This document shows, piece after piece, positions 54,101 to 63,399 of a DNA stretch of 64,000 nt. The translations under genes and the position numbers were made by a program. The stretch covers positions 1 through 64,000 of the forward strand of contig JABLXJ010000003.1 in the NCBI GenBank assembly GCA_013178125.1, given 5' to 3'. The notes beneath the pieces are model-generated. The model did not search any database. It was not told where the DNA came from and saw nothing but the letters and a program-made list of their open reading frames with translations. Numbering within the stretch: position 1 is the first letter of the stretch; each line of letters starts with the position of its first letter. The DNA comes from Bacillota bacterium (GTDB lineage: Bacteria; Bacillota; SHA-98; Ch115; JABLXJ01).

Positions 54101-54945
54101 AGTTGGATGAGCCGGACGAGGTGAATTTCCTGGCAAAACACTATCGGGAGGAAGTAAAAGGCTATCTGGAAGAGGGTTTGGAAGAGCTTGAGGCAAGGGA
54201 AAGGGCCAGCTATCGCATTTTCGGGTGCAAGCCGGGCGCCTATGGAGCGGGGGTGAGCGAGGCCATCTTCAGCAAGATGTGGGAGAATGAGCAAGACCTG
54301 GCCCGCGTCTACGTCACATGGGGAGGTTATGCTTACACCCAGGCGACTTACGGGCGCACGGTGCCCGACGTTTTCCAAAAGCGGCTTGCGAGGCTGGATG
54401 CCACGGTTAAGAACGAAGATAGCCGCGAATACGACATGCTATCAAGCGACGACTTTTATTCATATCATGGCGGGATGATCGCAGCGGTGAAGGCGTTCAA
54501 GGGGAAGCTCCCCCAATCCTTCGCCGGTGATTCCTCCGACCCGGACAGGGTCAAGGTGAGGACAGCAAAGGAGGAGACGGCGCACGTATTCAGGGCGCGG
54601 ATATTGAATCCCAAGTGGATCGAGGGTTTGAAGCGGCACGGATACAAGGGGGCGCATGACCTCTCCATGACGGTGGAGATCGCATTCGGCTGGGACGCTA
54701 CGGCGGAGGTGCTGGAGGACTGGATGTATGAGGGGCTCGCCCAAAAGTATGCATTGGATAAAGATATGCAGGAATGGATGAGGGAACATAACATCTATGC
54801 CCTCCAAAACATAACGGAGAGGCTTCTCGAAGCCATCCAGCGCGGGATGTGGCAACCCTCTCAAGAGATGAATGAGGCGCTTCAAAAGCTATATCTGGAG
54901 ATCGAAGGGGACATCGAGGGGTTGTCGGGGCAGGTACGGGGGTGA
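51172..54945 (+). CDS. cobN: CobN/BchH-type cobaltochelatase large subunit
   Basis: 1257 residues, the porphyrin or corrin-binding subunit of ATP-dependent class I chelatases. MHIGKHGSLEWLPGKG, YPYIINDPGEGTQAKRR, VVWGSPTMRTRGDDI and GKPGAYGAGVSE-like GCKPGAYGAG segments are present. Beside AAA and VWA subunits and under the B12 riboswitch, so cobalt is the expected metal although Mg or Ni cannot be excluded. Its coexistence with CbiK means two chelatase types in one operon. Confidence 0.92.
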   Translation: MKAFKLIYFTAIDNDLPSLSEATQILVQRYPGEIEVIAAVGNMFDAKEKERLLAACGGAQVAVIHLHGGKKSCPCFDELIDYLNVHGVPVCVTGSASELTDDDRSYSTVAPETRREVARYIRYGGAENFAGLLLFLANHFGGKEFQVRPPEQPPWEGIYHPAFSHDVSLEEYLERNYDPGRLTIGLWFHRSNWVSHNTAFIDAIINEIERQRCNCLPVFMMTWKDVDAGNRGAEWITENYFARNGRRLIDVLISPLMFSLSLDVVGARAIAKENEGFLKRLNVPVIQAIVTQKSLEEWRNDIQGIGIMDISISVAMPEFDGCLISVPVASRELCEIDPYTGAKVVKQLPIPERIRKVVELARNWGRLSHIPNREKKVAIIFHNYPPRNDTIGSAHGLDSPESVYLILKEMEARGYSLENIPGTGKELMDMLLGGLTNDRRWMSPEELQAKAVDSVSRERYEGFFSAFPVEAQQRVIDGWGEPPGGLFCYDGKLLIPGMVFGNVFVGLQPPRGFYDDPSKIYHSPDVSPPHHYLAYYRWIKEVFKADAVMHIGKHGSLEWLPGKGCGLSESCFPDLAISTLPNIYPYIINDPGEGTQAKRRSYCALVDHLIPVMTNADLYEGTLAVENKLNEYYRSKSEDPAKISILRKMIWEEVVSANLHLDLRMSEEEAFCDYDRFLERLHAYLSELKDTLISDGLHVLGRPPEDDRLQSFLVALTRLKNGDVPSLRQALAEHMGYDYEDILANRGKLNPDGRVNGEILDELNDLAFALVGEYQKQGFNPAAIEEVIETCLHGRNEKIAAVLRYMSDALVPKVARTRDEIENSIGALEGRFVPPGPSGCPTRGMGDILPTGRNFYSLDPRAVPSPAAYEVGRKLGDALLEKYLAEEGRYPESIGMVVWGSPTMRTRGDDIGEVLYLMGVKPKWEPGSGHVEGIEIIPIEELGRPRIDVTLRISGFFRDAFPVVVNLIDEAVRQVAQLDEPDEVNFLAKHYREEVKGYLEEGLEELEARERASYRIFGCKPGAYGAGVSEAIFSKMWENEQDLARVYVTWGGYAYTQATYGRTVPDVFQKRLARLDATVKNEDSREYDMLSSDDFYSYHGGMIAAVKAFKGKLPQSFAGDSSDPDRVKVRTAKEETAHVFRARILNPKWIEGLKRHGYKGAHDLSMTVEIAFGWDATAEVLEDWMYEGLAQKYALDKDMQEWMREHNIYALQNITERLLEAIQRGMWQPSQEMNEALQKLYLEIEGDIEGLSGQVRG

Positions 54946-55793
54946 GGCCATCAGTGATAGAACTTGTGAGGCTTCGCAAGCAATACGGCTCGATAGTGGC
55001 GGTCGACGGGGTGGACCTTGTGGTGAAGAAGGGCGAGATCTTCGGCTTTCTCGGCCCAAACGGCGCCGGCAAGACCACCACCATACGGATGCTCACCACG
55101 CTAACCAAGCCCACCTCGGGATATGCCCTTGTGAACGGCTACGATGTCGTGAAAGAGGCTGTAAAGGCCAAAATGGGCATCGGGGTTGTTCCCCAATATA
55201 TCAACCTCGACGGTGACCTGAGCGCCGAGGAAAACCTGGAGCTTTGCGGGCTTCTTTACCGAATGGGGAGGGAGGACCGGAGAAAAAGGGCGTCGGAGCT
55301 CTTGACTTTTGCCGGCCTTGCGGAGCGGGCGAGATATCCTGTCAAGACATTTTCAGGAGGGATGAAGAGGCGTTTGATGATCGTCTGCGCCCTCATGCAC
55401 AGGCCGCAGATCCTCTTCCTCGATGAACCGACTGTCGGGTTGGACCCGCAGTCCCGCAGGAGCATATGGGATCTCATCCGGCGGATCAATAGCGATGGAG
55501 GGACGATCTTCCTCACCACCCACTATATTGAGGAGGCTGAGCACCTGTGCCATCGTGTAGGAATTATCGACAACGGGAGGCTCATCGTCCTTGATACGCC
55601 GCAGAAGATGCTTACGGAGGCAGGCAATTGGGTCGTGGAGATCTACCGTAACGGGGAGACGGAGAGGGCTTTTTTCGAAACCCGGGAGGAGGCCGCTCAT
55701 TTTGCCGCAGGCTTTCAACAGGATGCTCTCATTCGGAGCGCAAATCTGGAGGACGTTTTCATCAGACTGACAGGAAAGCGCGGGGTAGATTGA
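54942..55793 (+). CDS. ABC-2 exporter ATPase
   Basis: 283 residues. Walker A GPNGAGKTT, signature FSGGMKRRL, Walker B ILFLDEPTVGLD, DrrA/NodI-like with a C-terminal domain. GTG start overlaps the cobN stop by four bases, so it is firmly in the operon. Partner permease follows after 49 bases. Confidence 0.92.
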   Translation: MRPSVIELVRLRKQYGSIVAVDGVDLVVKKGEIFGFLGPNGAGKTTTIRMLTTLTKPTSGYALVNGYDVVKEAVKAKMGIGVVPQYINLDGDLSAEENLELCGLLYRMGREDRRKRASELLTFAGLAERARYPVKTFSGGMKRRLMIVCALMHRPQILFLDEPTVGLDPQSRRSIWDLIRRINSDGGTIFLTTHYIEEAEHLCHRVGIIDNGRLIVLDTPQKMLTEAGNWVVEIYRNGETERAFFETREEAAHFAAGFQQDALIRSANLEDVFIRLTGKRGVD

Positions 55794-55842
55794 CGAATAT
55801 CAACCGCCCCTTGCGCGCTCAGAGCGAAGAGAGGAGACCAGC

Positions 55843-56577
55843 ATGAGTGGAGTATACGCTGTCTTCTGGCGCGAAATGCGGATCTTGCGACAGAGGTTAC
55901 CCAAAACCATAATCTCTTTTTGCGTTTCACCCCTCTTATTCCTCATCGCCTTTGGCTGGGGGGTGGGGCGAAACCTGACGGTGCAGGGAACCAACTATAT
56001 GCACTTTATGATTCCCGGGCTCATGGCGCTTGGCAGCATGAACAACAGCTTCAACATCGCCACAGAGATCAACATCGCGAGGTTCTACTTGAGGTCATTT
56101 GAGCGGCTGCAAGTGGCCCCGCTCTCGCCGTGGCAGATAGTGCTGGGGGAGGTATTGAGTGGGATGGTCAAGGGCCTGTTAGCGGGGGGCACGATTTACC
56201 TTCTCACCCTGGCCTTCGGAATACGCCCCCATCTGAGCTTGCTCCTATGGCTATCGGTCCTGGCAAATACCTTTATGTTTGCCTCTGCCGCCGTGATAAC
56301 GGCCATGGTGGTCAAGTCCCACGCCGACCAGGCGAGCTTCAATACGTTCTTCATAACGCCCATGTCCTTTCTGGCGGGAACCTTCTTCCCCCTGGCCAGG
56401 CTCCCCGAATGGGCCCAATATCTCGCCCGGGCGCTCCCCCTGACCCATGCCAGCAATTGTATTAGGGCAGCGGCCTTGGGGCAGAGGTTTCCCGTGGACT
56501 CGTTTGCGGTGATGATTATCTATTCCGCCTTCTTTTTCTTGATGGCGGTGGTGACAGTGAGGCATGCGAGCATTTAA
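55843..56577 (+). CDS. ABC-2 exporter permease
   Basis: 244 residues with about six membrane segments, of the DrrB/NodJ type (ERLQVAPLSPWQIVLGEVLSG, FFPLARLPEWAQYLARALPLTH). Between cobN and hemA, it may export a tetrapyrrole intermediate, haem or another by-product; the substrate is not shown by sequence. Confidence 0.88.
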   Translation: MSGVYAVFWREMRILRQRLPKTIISFCVSPLLFLIAFGWGVGRNLTVQGTNYMHFMIPGLMALGSMNNSFNIATEINIARFYLRSFERLQVAPLSPWQIVLGEVLSGMVKGLLAGGTIYLLTLAFGIRPHLSLLLWLSVLANTFMFASAAVITAMVVKSHADQASFNTFFITPMSFLAGTFFPLARLPEWAQYLARALPLTHASNCIRAAALGQRFPVDSFAVMIIYSAFFFLMAVVTVRHASI

Positions 56578-56596
56578 ATAAATTGGAGGAGCAGGA

Positions 56597-57991
56597 ATGC
56601 AGCTTCTACTCGTCGGGACCAATCATGAGATAGCGCCTGTGAGCATAAGGGAACGGCTCTCTTTCAGCAAATCCGAGTCGAAGAGGGCCCTCGCCGCGCT
56701 GATTGCCACCTCCGGTATCTCTGAAGCACTAGTGCTCTCCACCTGTAACCGCGTAGAGGTGCTTGCGGTTTCCAATGACAATGATATTGATTCTGCCGCG
56801 GTGAAGCTTTGCGGCTTTCTCGCCCGCCATGGGGGATTTGAAGATAGTGAACTTGACGGATATTTATATACCTATCTCGGCCTGAAAGCGGTGGAGCATG
56901 TGTTCCTGGTTGCCGCCGGCCTCGACTCCATGATCCTCGGTGAGGATCAGATCTTAGGCCAGGTCCGGAGCGCCTATGTCAATGCCCTGGAGGAAAAGGC
57001 CGTCGGCCCCGTGCTCGACCATATCCTACGCAAAGCCATCCAGGTAGGAAAGAGGGTCCGGAATGAGACGGAAATCGGAAGAGATGGTATTTCCGTAGGT
57101 CGTGCCGCTGTAGAGCTGGGTCGTCGCATATTCGGAAGCCTTGCGGGACGAGTCGTGCTTGCGATCGGCGCGGGGGAAATCAGCGAGCTGGTGGTGAGAG
57201 ATTTGGCGAGGCAGGGGGCAACCTCAGTTGTGGTCGCCAACCGAACCTATGAAAAGGCCTGTGAACTGGCGAAGGCTTTCGGGGGAATTGCTATAAGGTT
57301 CGATGGCATCCGTGACTGGCTCGAGAGGGTCGATATAGTCATAAGCTCTACTGGAGCCCCGCACATCGTTATTAAGAAAAGTCAGGTTGAGGGGGCAATA
57401 CGCCACAGGAATGAGAGGGCTCTCTTTTTCATCGATCTAGCGGTCCCCCGGGATGTGGATCCGGACGTGGGTAAGCTTCCAAATGTATTCTTGTATAACA
57501 TAGATGACTTGAAAACAGTTATGCAACGAAGCGATGGAAATGGGGGGCAGCCTTTCTTACAGGCCCGCGCCATTGTCGCTGAGAAGACAGAGGAAGTAGA
57601 GATGTGGTTCCGAGAAAGGGCCATTATCCCTGTGATTTCGGCTCTCCGGGGGCGGTTCGAAGAGATCCGCAGGGAGGCAGTGGAAGAAGCCTGGCGGAAG
57701 CTTCCCCATCTTGGAATCAAAGAGAAGGAAATCATAAATGCAGTCACGATATCGATGATTAACAAGCTTCTCCATGGACCTATCATGGGGCTTAAAAACA
57801 TATGGAACGCAAAAAGCCCCGGGAAGGAAGACGAGGGGGCATTGCTACATCTCGTCGCGAGACTTCTGGGCCTAAACCATATACACCTCGATGGCCCCCA
57901 GGTTAAAAAGCTAGAAACCGGGGTTGAAACCATGGAAGAGGCAAAAGAGAAAGAAGGTGGATCTCACTGGATAAGCGCTACCTCCCTTTAA
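56597..57991 (+). CDS. hemA: Glutamyl-tRNA reductase
   Basis: 464 residues; first step from glutamyl-tRNA to aminolevulinate. GTNHEIAPVSIRE, catalytic Cys50 in STCNRVE, AAGLDSMILGEDQILGQV, an NADPH domain with AIGAGEISELV, and a C-terminal dimerisation helix. GGAGGAG ribosome site. The stop shares one base with the next start. Confidence 0.96.
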   Translation: MQLLLVGTNHEIAPVSIRERLSFSKSESKRALAALIATSGISEALVLSTCNRVEVLAVSNDNDIDSAAVKLCGFLARHGGFEDSELDGYLYTYLGLKAVEHVFLVAAGLDSMILGEDQILGQVRSAYVNALEEKAVGPVLDHILRKAIQVGKRVRNETEIGRDGISVGRAAVELGRRIFGSLAGRVVLAIGAGEISELVVRDLARQGATSVVVANRTYEKACELAKAFGGIAIRFDGIRDWLERVDIVISSTGAPHIVIKKSQVEGAIRHRNERALFFIDLAVPRDVDPDVGKLPNVFLYNIDDLKTVMQRSDGNGGQPFLQARAIVAEKTEEVEMWFRERAIIPVISALRGRFEEIRREAVEEAWRKLPHLGIKEKEIINAVTISMINKLLHGPIMGLKNIWNAKSPGKEDEGALLHLVARLLGLNHIHLDGPQVKKLETGVETMEEAKEKEGGSHWISATSL

Positions 57992-58500
57992 TGATGGATA
58001 TCTACGAAAAGAAATGCGTAGTCATTGGGGGTGGGCGAGTTGCCGAGAGGAGGGTGAGGGCGCTTCTAGCGTGCCATGGCAAGGTCCACGTGATCAGCCC
58101 CGATATAACCGGAGAGTTTGAGAATTGGGTCCAATCGGGCAGGTTGACATGGGAGGCGCGGCGATATATGCCGGGGGATTGTCATGGCGCATTCCTGGTG
58201 CTTGCCTGCACCGACGACAGGAAAACTAATGGATTGGTTGCAAAAGAGGCGGGAGAAACAGGAGCCTTGGTTAATGTAGCAGATAGCCCGGATGAGTCGA
58301 ACTTCATTTTCCCCTCCACAGTACGAAGAGGCGGGTTGACCTTTGCGATTTCAACAGAAGGCAAAAACCCTGCCCTTTGTCGAAGGATCCGGGAGCGGCT
58401 GGAGGATATCCTTGATACACAGTATGAGGCAATTTGGGAGATACTTCGGGATGCGGAGGATGAGCGTGAAAAGTCGAGTAATTATCGGCACAAGAGGTAG
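57991..58500 (+). CDS. Precorrin-2 dehydrogenase (CysG N-domain/Met8 type)
   Basis: 169 residues: VVIGGGRVAERRVRALL at the NAD site, ACTDDRKTNGLVAKEA and PDESNFIFPSTVRRGGL. Oxidises precorrin-2 to sirohydrochlorin, the substrate of CbiK. It lacks the methyltransferase half, which is instead fused to HemD downstream. The C-terminal ferrochelatase helices are short. Confidence 0.93.
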   Translation: MMDIYEKKCVVIGGGRVAERRVRALLACHGKVHVISPDITGEFENWVQSGRLTWEARRYMPGDCHGAFLVLACTDDRKTNGLVAKEAGETGALVNVADSPDESNFIFPSTVRRGGLTFAISTEGKNPALCRRIRERLEDILDTQYEAIWEILRDAEDEREKSSNYRHKR

Positions 58501-59398
58501 CAGACTGGCCCTGGCGCAGACGAAGCTGGTTGTGGACTTGCTCTCTCAGATCCATTCAATTGAATTCGTCCTTAAAGAGGTTACGACCAGCGCGGATAAA
58601 AATCCGGATGCGCCCCTCTATGAGATCGGCGGGGAGGGCGTGTTCGTCAAGGAGTTAGAAATTCAGCTGCTTTCGGGCGGCATAGATATGGCTGTGCACA
58701 GTTTGAAGGATTTGCCCGTCGATTTACCCCAGGGCTTGTTGATTGGAGCCGTTATTTCGAGAGGAGACCCTCTAGATGCGTTTGTGTCGTCCAGATATGA
58801 AAGCCTTGATGAATTGCCTCCGAGAGGCAAATTGGGAACCAGCAGCCCAAGGCGCATTGCACAGCTGCGGAGCCTTCGACCTGACCTCGAATTTATCCCC
58901 GTTCGGGGCAATATCGAGACTCGCCTTGCGAAGATGGAAAGCCTCGGATTGGACGGAATAATCCTCGCCGCTGCAGGCCTTGAAAGACTGGGCCTCGCAC
59001 ACCTGATAAGGGAGCGCATCCCCTTTGAAATCTGCATGCCCGCGCCCGGCCAGGGTGCATTGGCCATCGAAGTTCGGAGAGATGACCCGGCTCTTTTAGG
59101 GATCGTAGCCTCCCTCGATGACCCGATGGCGAGGGCCGCTACTACAGCGGAACGCTCCTTTCTTAAAACACTTGGAGGGGGTTGCCATGCTCCCATTGGG
59201 GCGTTCGGCTACGTTGAAAATGGGGAATTAACCTTACAGGGAGTTTTGGCTAGTCCAAATGGGCGAGATATTTTAAGGGGGAAGATAAAGGGCCGGATGG
59301 AGGAAAGAGAAAAATTGGGCCAGAGGTTGGCAAAAGAGCTATTGGAGTGCGGCGGTGTCAATATCCTGAAAGGCCTTGGAAAAATTCAACGAAGGTGA
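58466..59398 (+). CDS. hemC: Porphobilinogen deaminase
   Basis: About 310 residues; polymerises four porphobilinogens to hydroxymethylbilane. IIGTRGSRLALAQT, HSLKDLPVDLP, GTSSPRR, RGNIETRLAK, and LGGGCHAPIG with the dipyrromethane-binding Cys. GTG at 58466 is six bases after GGAGG; ATG at 58460 is an alternative. Overlaps the preceding gene. Confidence 0.95.
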   Translation: MKSRVIIGTRGSRLALAQTKLVVDLLSQIHSIEFVLKEVTTSADKNPDAPLYEIGGEGVFVKELEIQLLSGGIDMAVHSLKDLPVDLPQGLLIGAVISRGDPLDAFVSSRYESLDELPPRGKLGTSSPRRIAQLRSLRPDLEFIPVRGNIETRLAKMESLGLDGIILAAAGLERLGLAHLIRERIPFEICMPAPGQGALAIEVRRDDPALLGIVASLDDPMARAATTAERSFLKTLGGGCHAPIGAFGYVENGELTLQGVLASPNGRDILRGKIKGRMEEREKLGQRLAKELLECGGVNILKGLGKIQRR

Positions 59399-59403
59399 GT
59401 TCA

Positions 59404-60987
59404 ATGAATTCGAGAATGGGCGAGAAGGGAATGGTCTACCTGGTTGGAGCTGGGCCAGGCGATGCTGGCTTGATAACGGTGAAAGGGCTTGAATGTATTC
59501 AACAAGCCCAGGTGATAGTCTACGACCGACTTGTTAACCCGCAGCTTTTAAACAGCGCCCCCGAAGAGGCTGAGCTGATATATGCGGGGAAAGGTCCGGG
59601 CTTGAAGGGTTTGAGCCAGGATGAAATCAATTCCCTATTGGTTGAGAAGGCCGCTGAGGGGAAGGTTGTTGTCCGGCTGAAAGGCGGTGATCCCTTTGTC
59701 TTCGGTAGAGGCGGGGAAGAGGCAGGGGTTTTGGCAGAGCATGGAATCCCATTTGAAGCCGTGCCCGGCGTGACGTCTGCCGTCGCTGTCCCAGCGTATT
59801 CCGGCATCCCGGTGACCGACCGGAGATACGCCTCTTCCGTTGCCATCTTCGCAGGGAGCGAAGCTTCGAACCGGAAAGAAACGCGCACCTACGAATGGCA
59901 GGCCACGGGGTCCGCAGATACCCTCGTGTTCCTAATGGGCATGGGCAATCTCGCGGAAATCGTCAAACGCTTGCAGGCAGACGGAAAAGACATCAATACA
60001 CCCGTTGCCGTAATTCAAGGCGGGACGAGGGCGGAGCAAAGGACAATCGTAGGCAACCTGAATGACATCGTGGAGAAGGTCCGGAAGGCGGGATTCGGCC
60101 CCCCTGCTGTAATCGTGGTGGGGGAGGTCGCAAAACTTCGGGAACTCCTGAAATGGCGCGAAAAGAAGCCTCTTTTCGGCCTGCGGATACTTGTGACGCG
60201 CTCACGAGAACAGTCTTCCGAATTAAGCCGGCTTATAACCCAGCACGGGGGAGAGCCGCTTGAGTTTCCAACGATAAGAATCAGCGATCCTGAGGATTTG
60301 CAGCCCATGGATGATGCTATAGCAAGGATTGAAAGCTACGATTGGATTCTCTTTACAAGCGTTAATGGGGTCAGATGTTTTATGAGGCGTTTGCTTGTTT
60401 CGGGTAAAGACGTACGAATGCTTGGCAGCGTCCGCATTGGGGCCATCGGCCCTTCGACTGCGGAGGGTCTTGCGGCCTTTGGGCTGCGGCCCGATCTGGT
60501 GCCGAAAACCTATCGTGCCGAGAGTTTGGCATTGGAGCTGAAAGACGATCAGGTGCGTGGCCGTCGATTTCTCCTCCCTCGCGCCGCCGGGGCGCGAGAG
60601 GTTCTGCCACAAGCCTTGAGGTCGAGGGGGGCTATTGTGGATGAAGTCGCAGCATATCGCACAACTATCGAAAAAGAAAGCACGCTTAGAAAGGGACTAC
60701 TTCCCGTCATTTCCATGATGCTTAGCCGGAGGGAGATTCATGTTATTACATTCACGAGTTCCTCCACGGTGAGGAATTTCATTGCATCTATAGGAGGGCA
60801 AGATGCAAAACGGCTCCTGGATGGCATAACCATCGCATGTATAGGACCGATAACTGCCGAAGCCGTCCAGGATTTCGGATTAGAGCCCGAGATTGTGGCC
60901 GCGGAACATACCATACCAGGGTTGGTTGAAGCCCTTGTTAAATGGGCAGAAGAGAGGAGGAAGTCTCGTGGGGTACCCAATGGTTAG
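59404..60987 (+). CDS. Fused uroporphyrinogen-III methyltransferase and synthase (CobA-HemD)
   Basis: About 527 residues in two domains. Residues 1-255 are the SAM-dependent methyltransferase ([55 protein letters not shown]). From about 265 on is uroporphyrinogen-III synthase ([34 protein letters not shown]). The fusion makes uroporphyrinogen III and converts it to precorrin-2, committing flux to corrinoid and sirohaem. ATG at 59404 follows AAGGTGAG. Confidence 0.95.
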   Translation: MNSRMGEKGMVYLVGAGPGDAGLITVKGLECIQQAQVIVYDRLVNPQLLNSAPEEAELIYAGKGPGLKGLSQDEINSLLVEKAAEGKVVVRLKGGDPFVFGRGGEEAGVLAEHGIPFEAVPGVTSAVAVPAYSGIPVTDRRYASSVAIFAGSEASNRKETRTYEWQATGSADTLVFLMGMGNLAEIVKRLQADGKDINTPVAVIQGGTRAEQRTIVGNLNDIVEKVRKAGFGPPAVIVVGEVAKLRELLKWREKKPLFGLRILVTRSREQSSELSRLITQHGGEPLEFPTIRISDPEDLQPMDDAIARIESYDWILFTSVNGVRCFMRRLLVSGKDVRMLGSVRIGAIGPSTAEGLAAFGLRPDLVPKTYRAESLALELKDDQVRGRRFLLPRAAGAREVLPQALRSRGAIVDEVAAYRTTIEKESTLRKGLLPVISMMLSRREIHVITFTSSSTVRNFIASIGGQDAKRLLDGITIACIGPITAEAVQDFGLEPEIVAAEHTIPGLVEALVKWAEERRKSRGVPNG

Positions 60988-61951
60988 GATGAGACGGCTT
61001 CGCGAGAAAGAAGGGATACGAAGGATGATCAGGGAAACCCATTTGACCCTGGATGACCTCGTATACCCGCTTTTCGTGGCGCCCGGCGAGCGTGTAAGAA
61101 AAGAAATACCCTCGATGCCGCGGAACCATCACATCTCCGTGGACTTGATCAGCGAGGAGGCGAAAACCCTTTATGATCTAGGGATCCCTGCCGTCATTCT
61201 CTTTGGATTACCGGAGACTAAGGACCCCTTTGGGAGCGAGGCATGGCATGAGGACGGGATAGTGCAGCGAGCTGTTCGGGCTATAAAGAAGGCCGTTTCC
61301 GACCTGGTCGTAATCACAGACGTCTGCCTGTGTCAGTATACCAGCACGGGGCACTGCGGACTTGTGGATAGCTCCGGGACCAGGATCGAAAATGACCCTT
61401 CCTGCGGGCTTTTGGCGGAGGTGGCCCTGTCTCATGCCCTCGCGGGTGCGGACATCGTCGCGCCGTCGGATATGATGGACGGGCGAGTCCAGGCGATCAG
61501 GAGGAAGCTGGACGATGCAGGTTTCCCCCATGTCCTGATTCTTTCCTATGCCGCCAAGTATGCCTCGAGCTTTTACGGCCCTTTCCGGGAGGCGGCGGAT
61601 TCGGCCCCTCAATTTGGGGATCGCCGCTCGTATCAAATGGATCCCGCCAACAGCGACCAGGCTCTGCGTGAGGTGGAGCTGGATCTCGACGAGGGGGCGG
61701 ATATTGTGATGGTCAAGCCCGCCCTGGCTTACGGGGATGTGATCCGCAGGGTCAAAGATAGGTTTCGGGTGCCGGTTGCCGCTTACAATGTAAGCGGGGA
61801 GTATGCCATGATAGAGGCGGCCGCCGAAAGAGGGTGGATAGATAGGAGATCGACCGTTTTGGAGGTATTGACCTCATTAAAAAGGGCAGGGGCGGATATC
61901 ATTATTACCTACTATGCCAGGGATGTAGCACGATGGCTGCGCGACGGCTAA
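60968..61951 (+). CDS. hemB: Porphobilinogen synthase (ALA dehydratase)
   Basis: About 327 residues. Zinc-type active site with Cys120, Cys122 and Cys130 ([14 protein letters not shown]). Schiff-base lysines Lys197 ([15 protein letters not shown]) and Lys250 (VMVKPALAY). GTG at 60968 sits six bases after GGAGGA and overlaps the end of the fusion gene by 20 bases. Confidence 0.95.
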   Translation: MGYPMVRMRRLREKEGIRRMIRETHLTLDDLVYPLFVAPGERVRKEIPSMPRNHHISVDLISEEAKTLYDLGIPAVILFGLPETKDPFGSEAWHEDGIVQRAVRAIKKAVSDLVVITDVCLCQYTSTGHCGLVDSSGTRIENDPSCGLLAEVALSHALAGADIVAPSDMMDGRVQAIRRKLDDAGFPHVLILSYAAKYASSFYGPFREAADSAPQFGDRRSYQMDPANSDQALREVELDLDEGADIVMVKPALAYGDVIRRVKDRFRVPVAAYNVSGEYAMIEAAAERGWIDRRSTVLEVLTSLKRAGADIIITYYARDVARWLRDG

Positions 61952-62011
61952 GAGATTTGAAATACCGGGGGGTGTTTTTGGCTTTAGTGAGGAATGAAGA
62001 GGGGAGACAAA

Positions 62012-63337
62012 ATGGTGAATGAGAATGGGGGATTAAGCGCAAAATCCCGGTCGCTTGAGCTATACGCCGAGGCTGAGCGGTATATCCCAGGCGGCGTCAA
62101 TAGCCCGGTAAGGGCGTACAAGGCTGTGGACATGCATCCTTTGTTCATAGATAGGGGAGAGGGTTCGAGAATCTATGATGTGGACGGGCATTCCTATATA
62201 GACTACGTTTGCTCCTGGGGGCCATTAATTTTGGGCCACGCTCATCCTAAGGTCGTGGAGGCCATTAAGAAGGCTGCCGAGAAAGGGACGAGTTACGGGG
62301 CGCCGACTGAGCTTGAAACCAGGCTTGCGAGGCTTATCGTTGAGGCTGTGCCGTCCATCGAAAGGGTGAGGATGGTCAATTCCGGGACTGAAGCGACGAT
62401 GAGCGCATTGCGTGTGGCAAGAGGCTACACGGGACGAAACAAGATAATCAAGTTTGCAGGCTGCTATCACGGCCACGCTGACAGCCTCTTGGTAAGCGCT
62501 GGATCTGGGGCAATCACGCTGGGCATACCGGGGAGCGCTGGCGTAACGCAGAATGCAGTAAGGGATACTATCGTGCTCCCCTATAATGATCTCGCTCCTG
62601 TGGAAGAGGCCTTCAGTCAATTCGGGGAGGATATCGCTGCGGTCATTGTTGAGCCGATAGCAGGAAACATGGGGCTCGTCTTGCCGAAAATGGGCTACCT
62701 AGAAGGTCTGAGAAGGATAACGCGAGATCACGGTGCGTTGCTCATCTTCGACGAGGTCATTACGGGGTTCAGAGTCGCGCCTGGCGGGGCGCAGGAGCTT
62801 TACAACGTGGCACCTGACCTGACGTGTCTTGGAAAGATCATTGGTGGCGGCCTGCCAGTGGGGGCTTACGGAGGCAAGAAAGAGATCATGGGGGTTTTGG
62901 CTCCATCAGGCCCCGTATACCAGGCCGGAACCCTTTCGGGGAATCCCCTTGCAATGGCAGCAGGAATTGCTGTACTGGAGCTTTTGCAAGATAGACGCAT
63001 ATACGAGGAACTTGAAGGGAAAACATCATACCTCCTTAGCCAGATATCGGATTTTGCAAGCAAAAACGGCATACCTGTATATATAACTCGGGCTGGTTCC
63101 ATGTTTTGCGTTTTCTTCACCCACGGCGAGGTCTTTGACTACGACACGGCCAAGACAGCTGATGTCCGGGCGTATAGCGACTTCTTTAAGATCATGCTCA
63201 AAGAAGGGATCTACCTTGCCTCTTCTCAGTTTGAGACCGCATTCTTGTCGGCAGCGCATTCTGAGGAGGATGTAGAGCGTACGGTAGCTGCCTATAAACG
63301 GGCATTGATCAAGGTCGCGGCCACCATGGGCCCCTAG
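62012..63337 (+). CDS. hemL: Glutamate-1-semialdehyde 2,1-aminomutase
   Basis: About 441 residues of PLP fold type [54 protein letters not shown], and the PLP lysine Lys275 in [16 protein letters not shown]. Makes aminolevulinate. ATG at 62012 follows GAGGGGAG; an upstream ATG at 61994 is less well placed. Confidence 0.96.
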   Translation: MVNENGGLSAKSRSLELYAEAERYIPGGVNSPVRAYKAVDMHPLFIDRGEGSRIYDVDGHSYIDYVCSWGPLILGHAHPKVVEAIKKAAEKGTSYGAPTELETRLARLIVEAVPSIERVRMVNSGTEATMSALRVARGYTGRNKIIKFAGCYHGHADSLLVSAGSGAITLGIPGSAGVTQNAVRDTIVLPYNDLAPVEEAFSQFGEDIAAVIVEPIAGNMGLVLPKMGYLEGLRRITRDHGALLIFDEVITGFRVAPGGAQELYNVAPDLTCLGKIIGGGLPVGAYGGKKEIMGVLAPSGPVYQAGTLSGNPLAMAAGIAVLELLQDRRIYEELEGKTSYLLSQISDFASKNGIPVYITRAGSMFCVFFTHGEVFDYDTAKTADVRAYSDFFKIMLKEGIYLASSQFETAFLSAAHSEEDVERTVAAYKRALIKVAATMGP

Positions 63338-63399
63338 CCACGGGCATTGACTTCGAGAAACACGGAAAGACCCCTAAAAAGGAAGGCTGGAGAAGAAGG

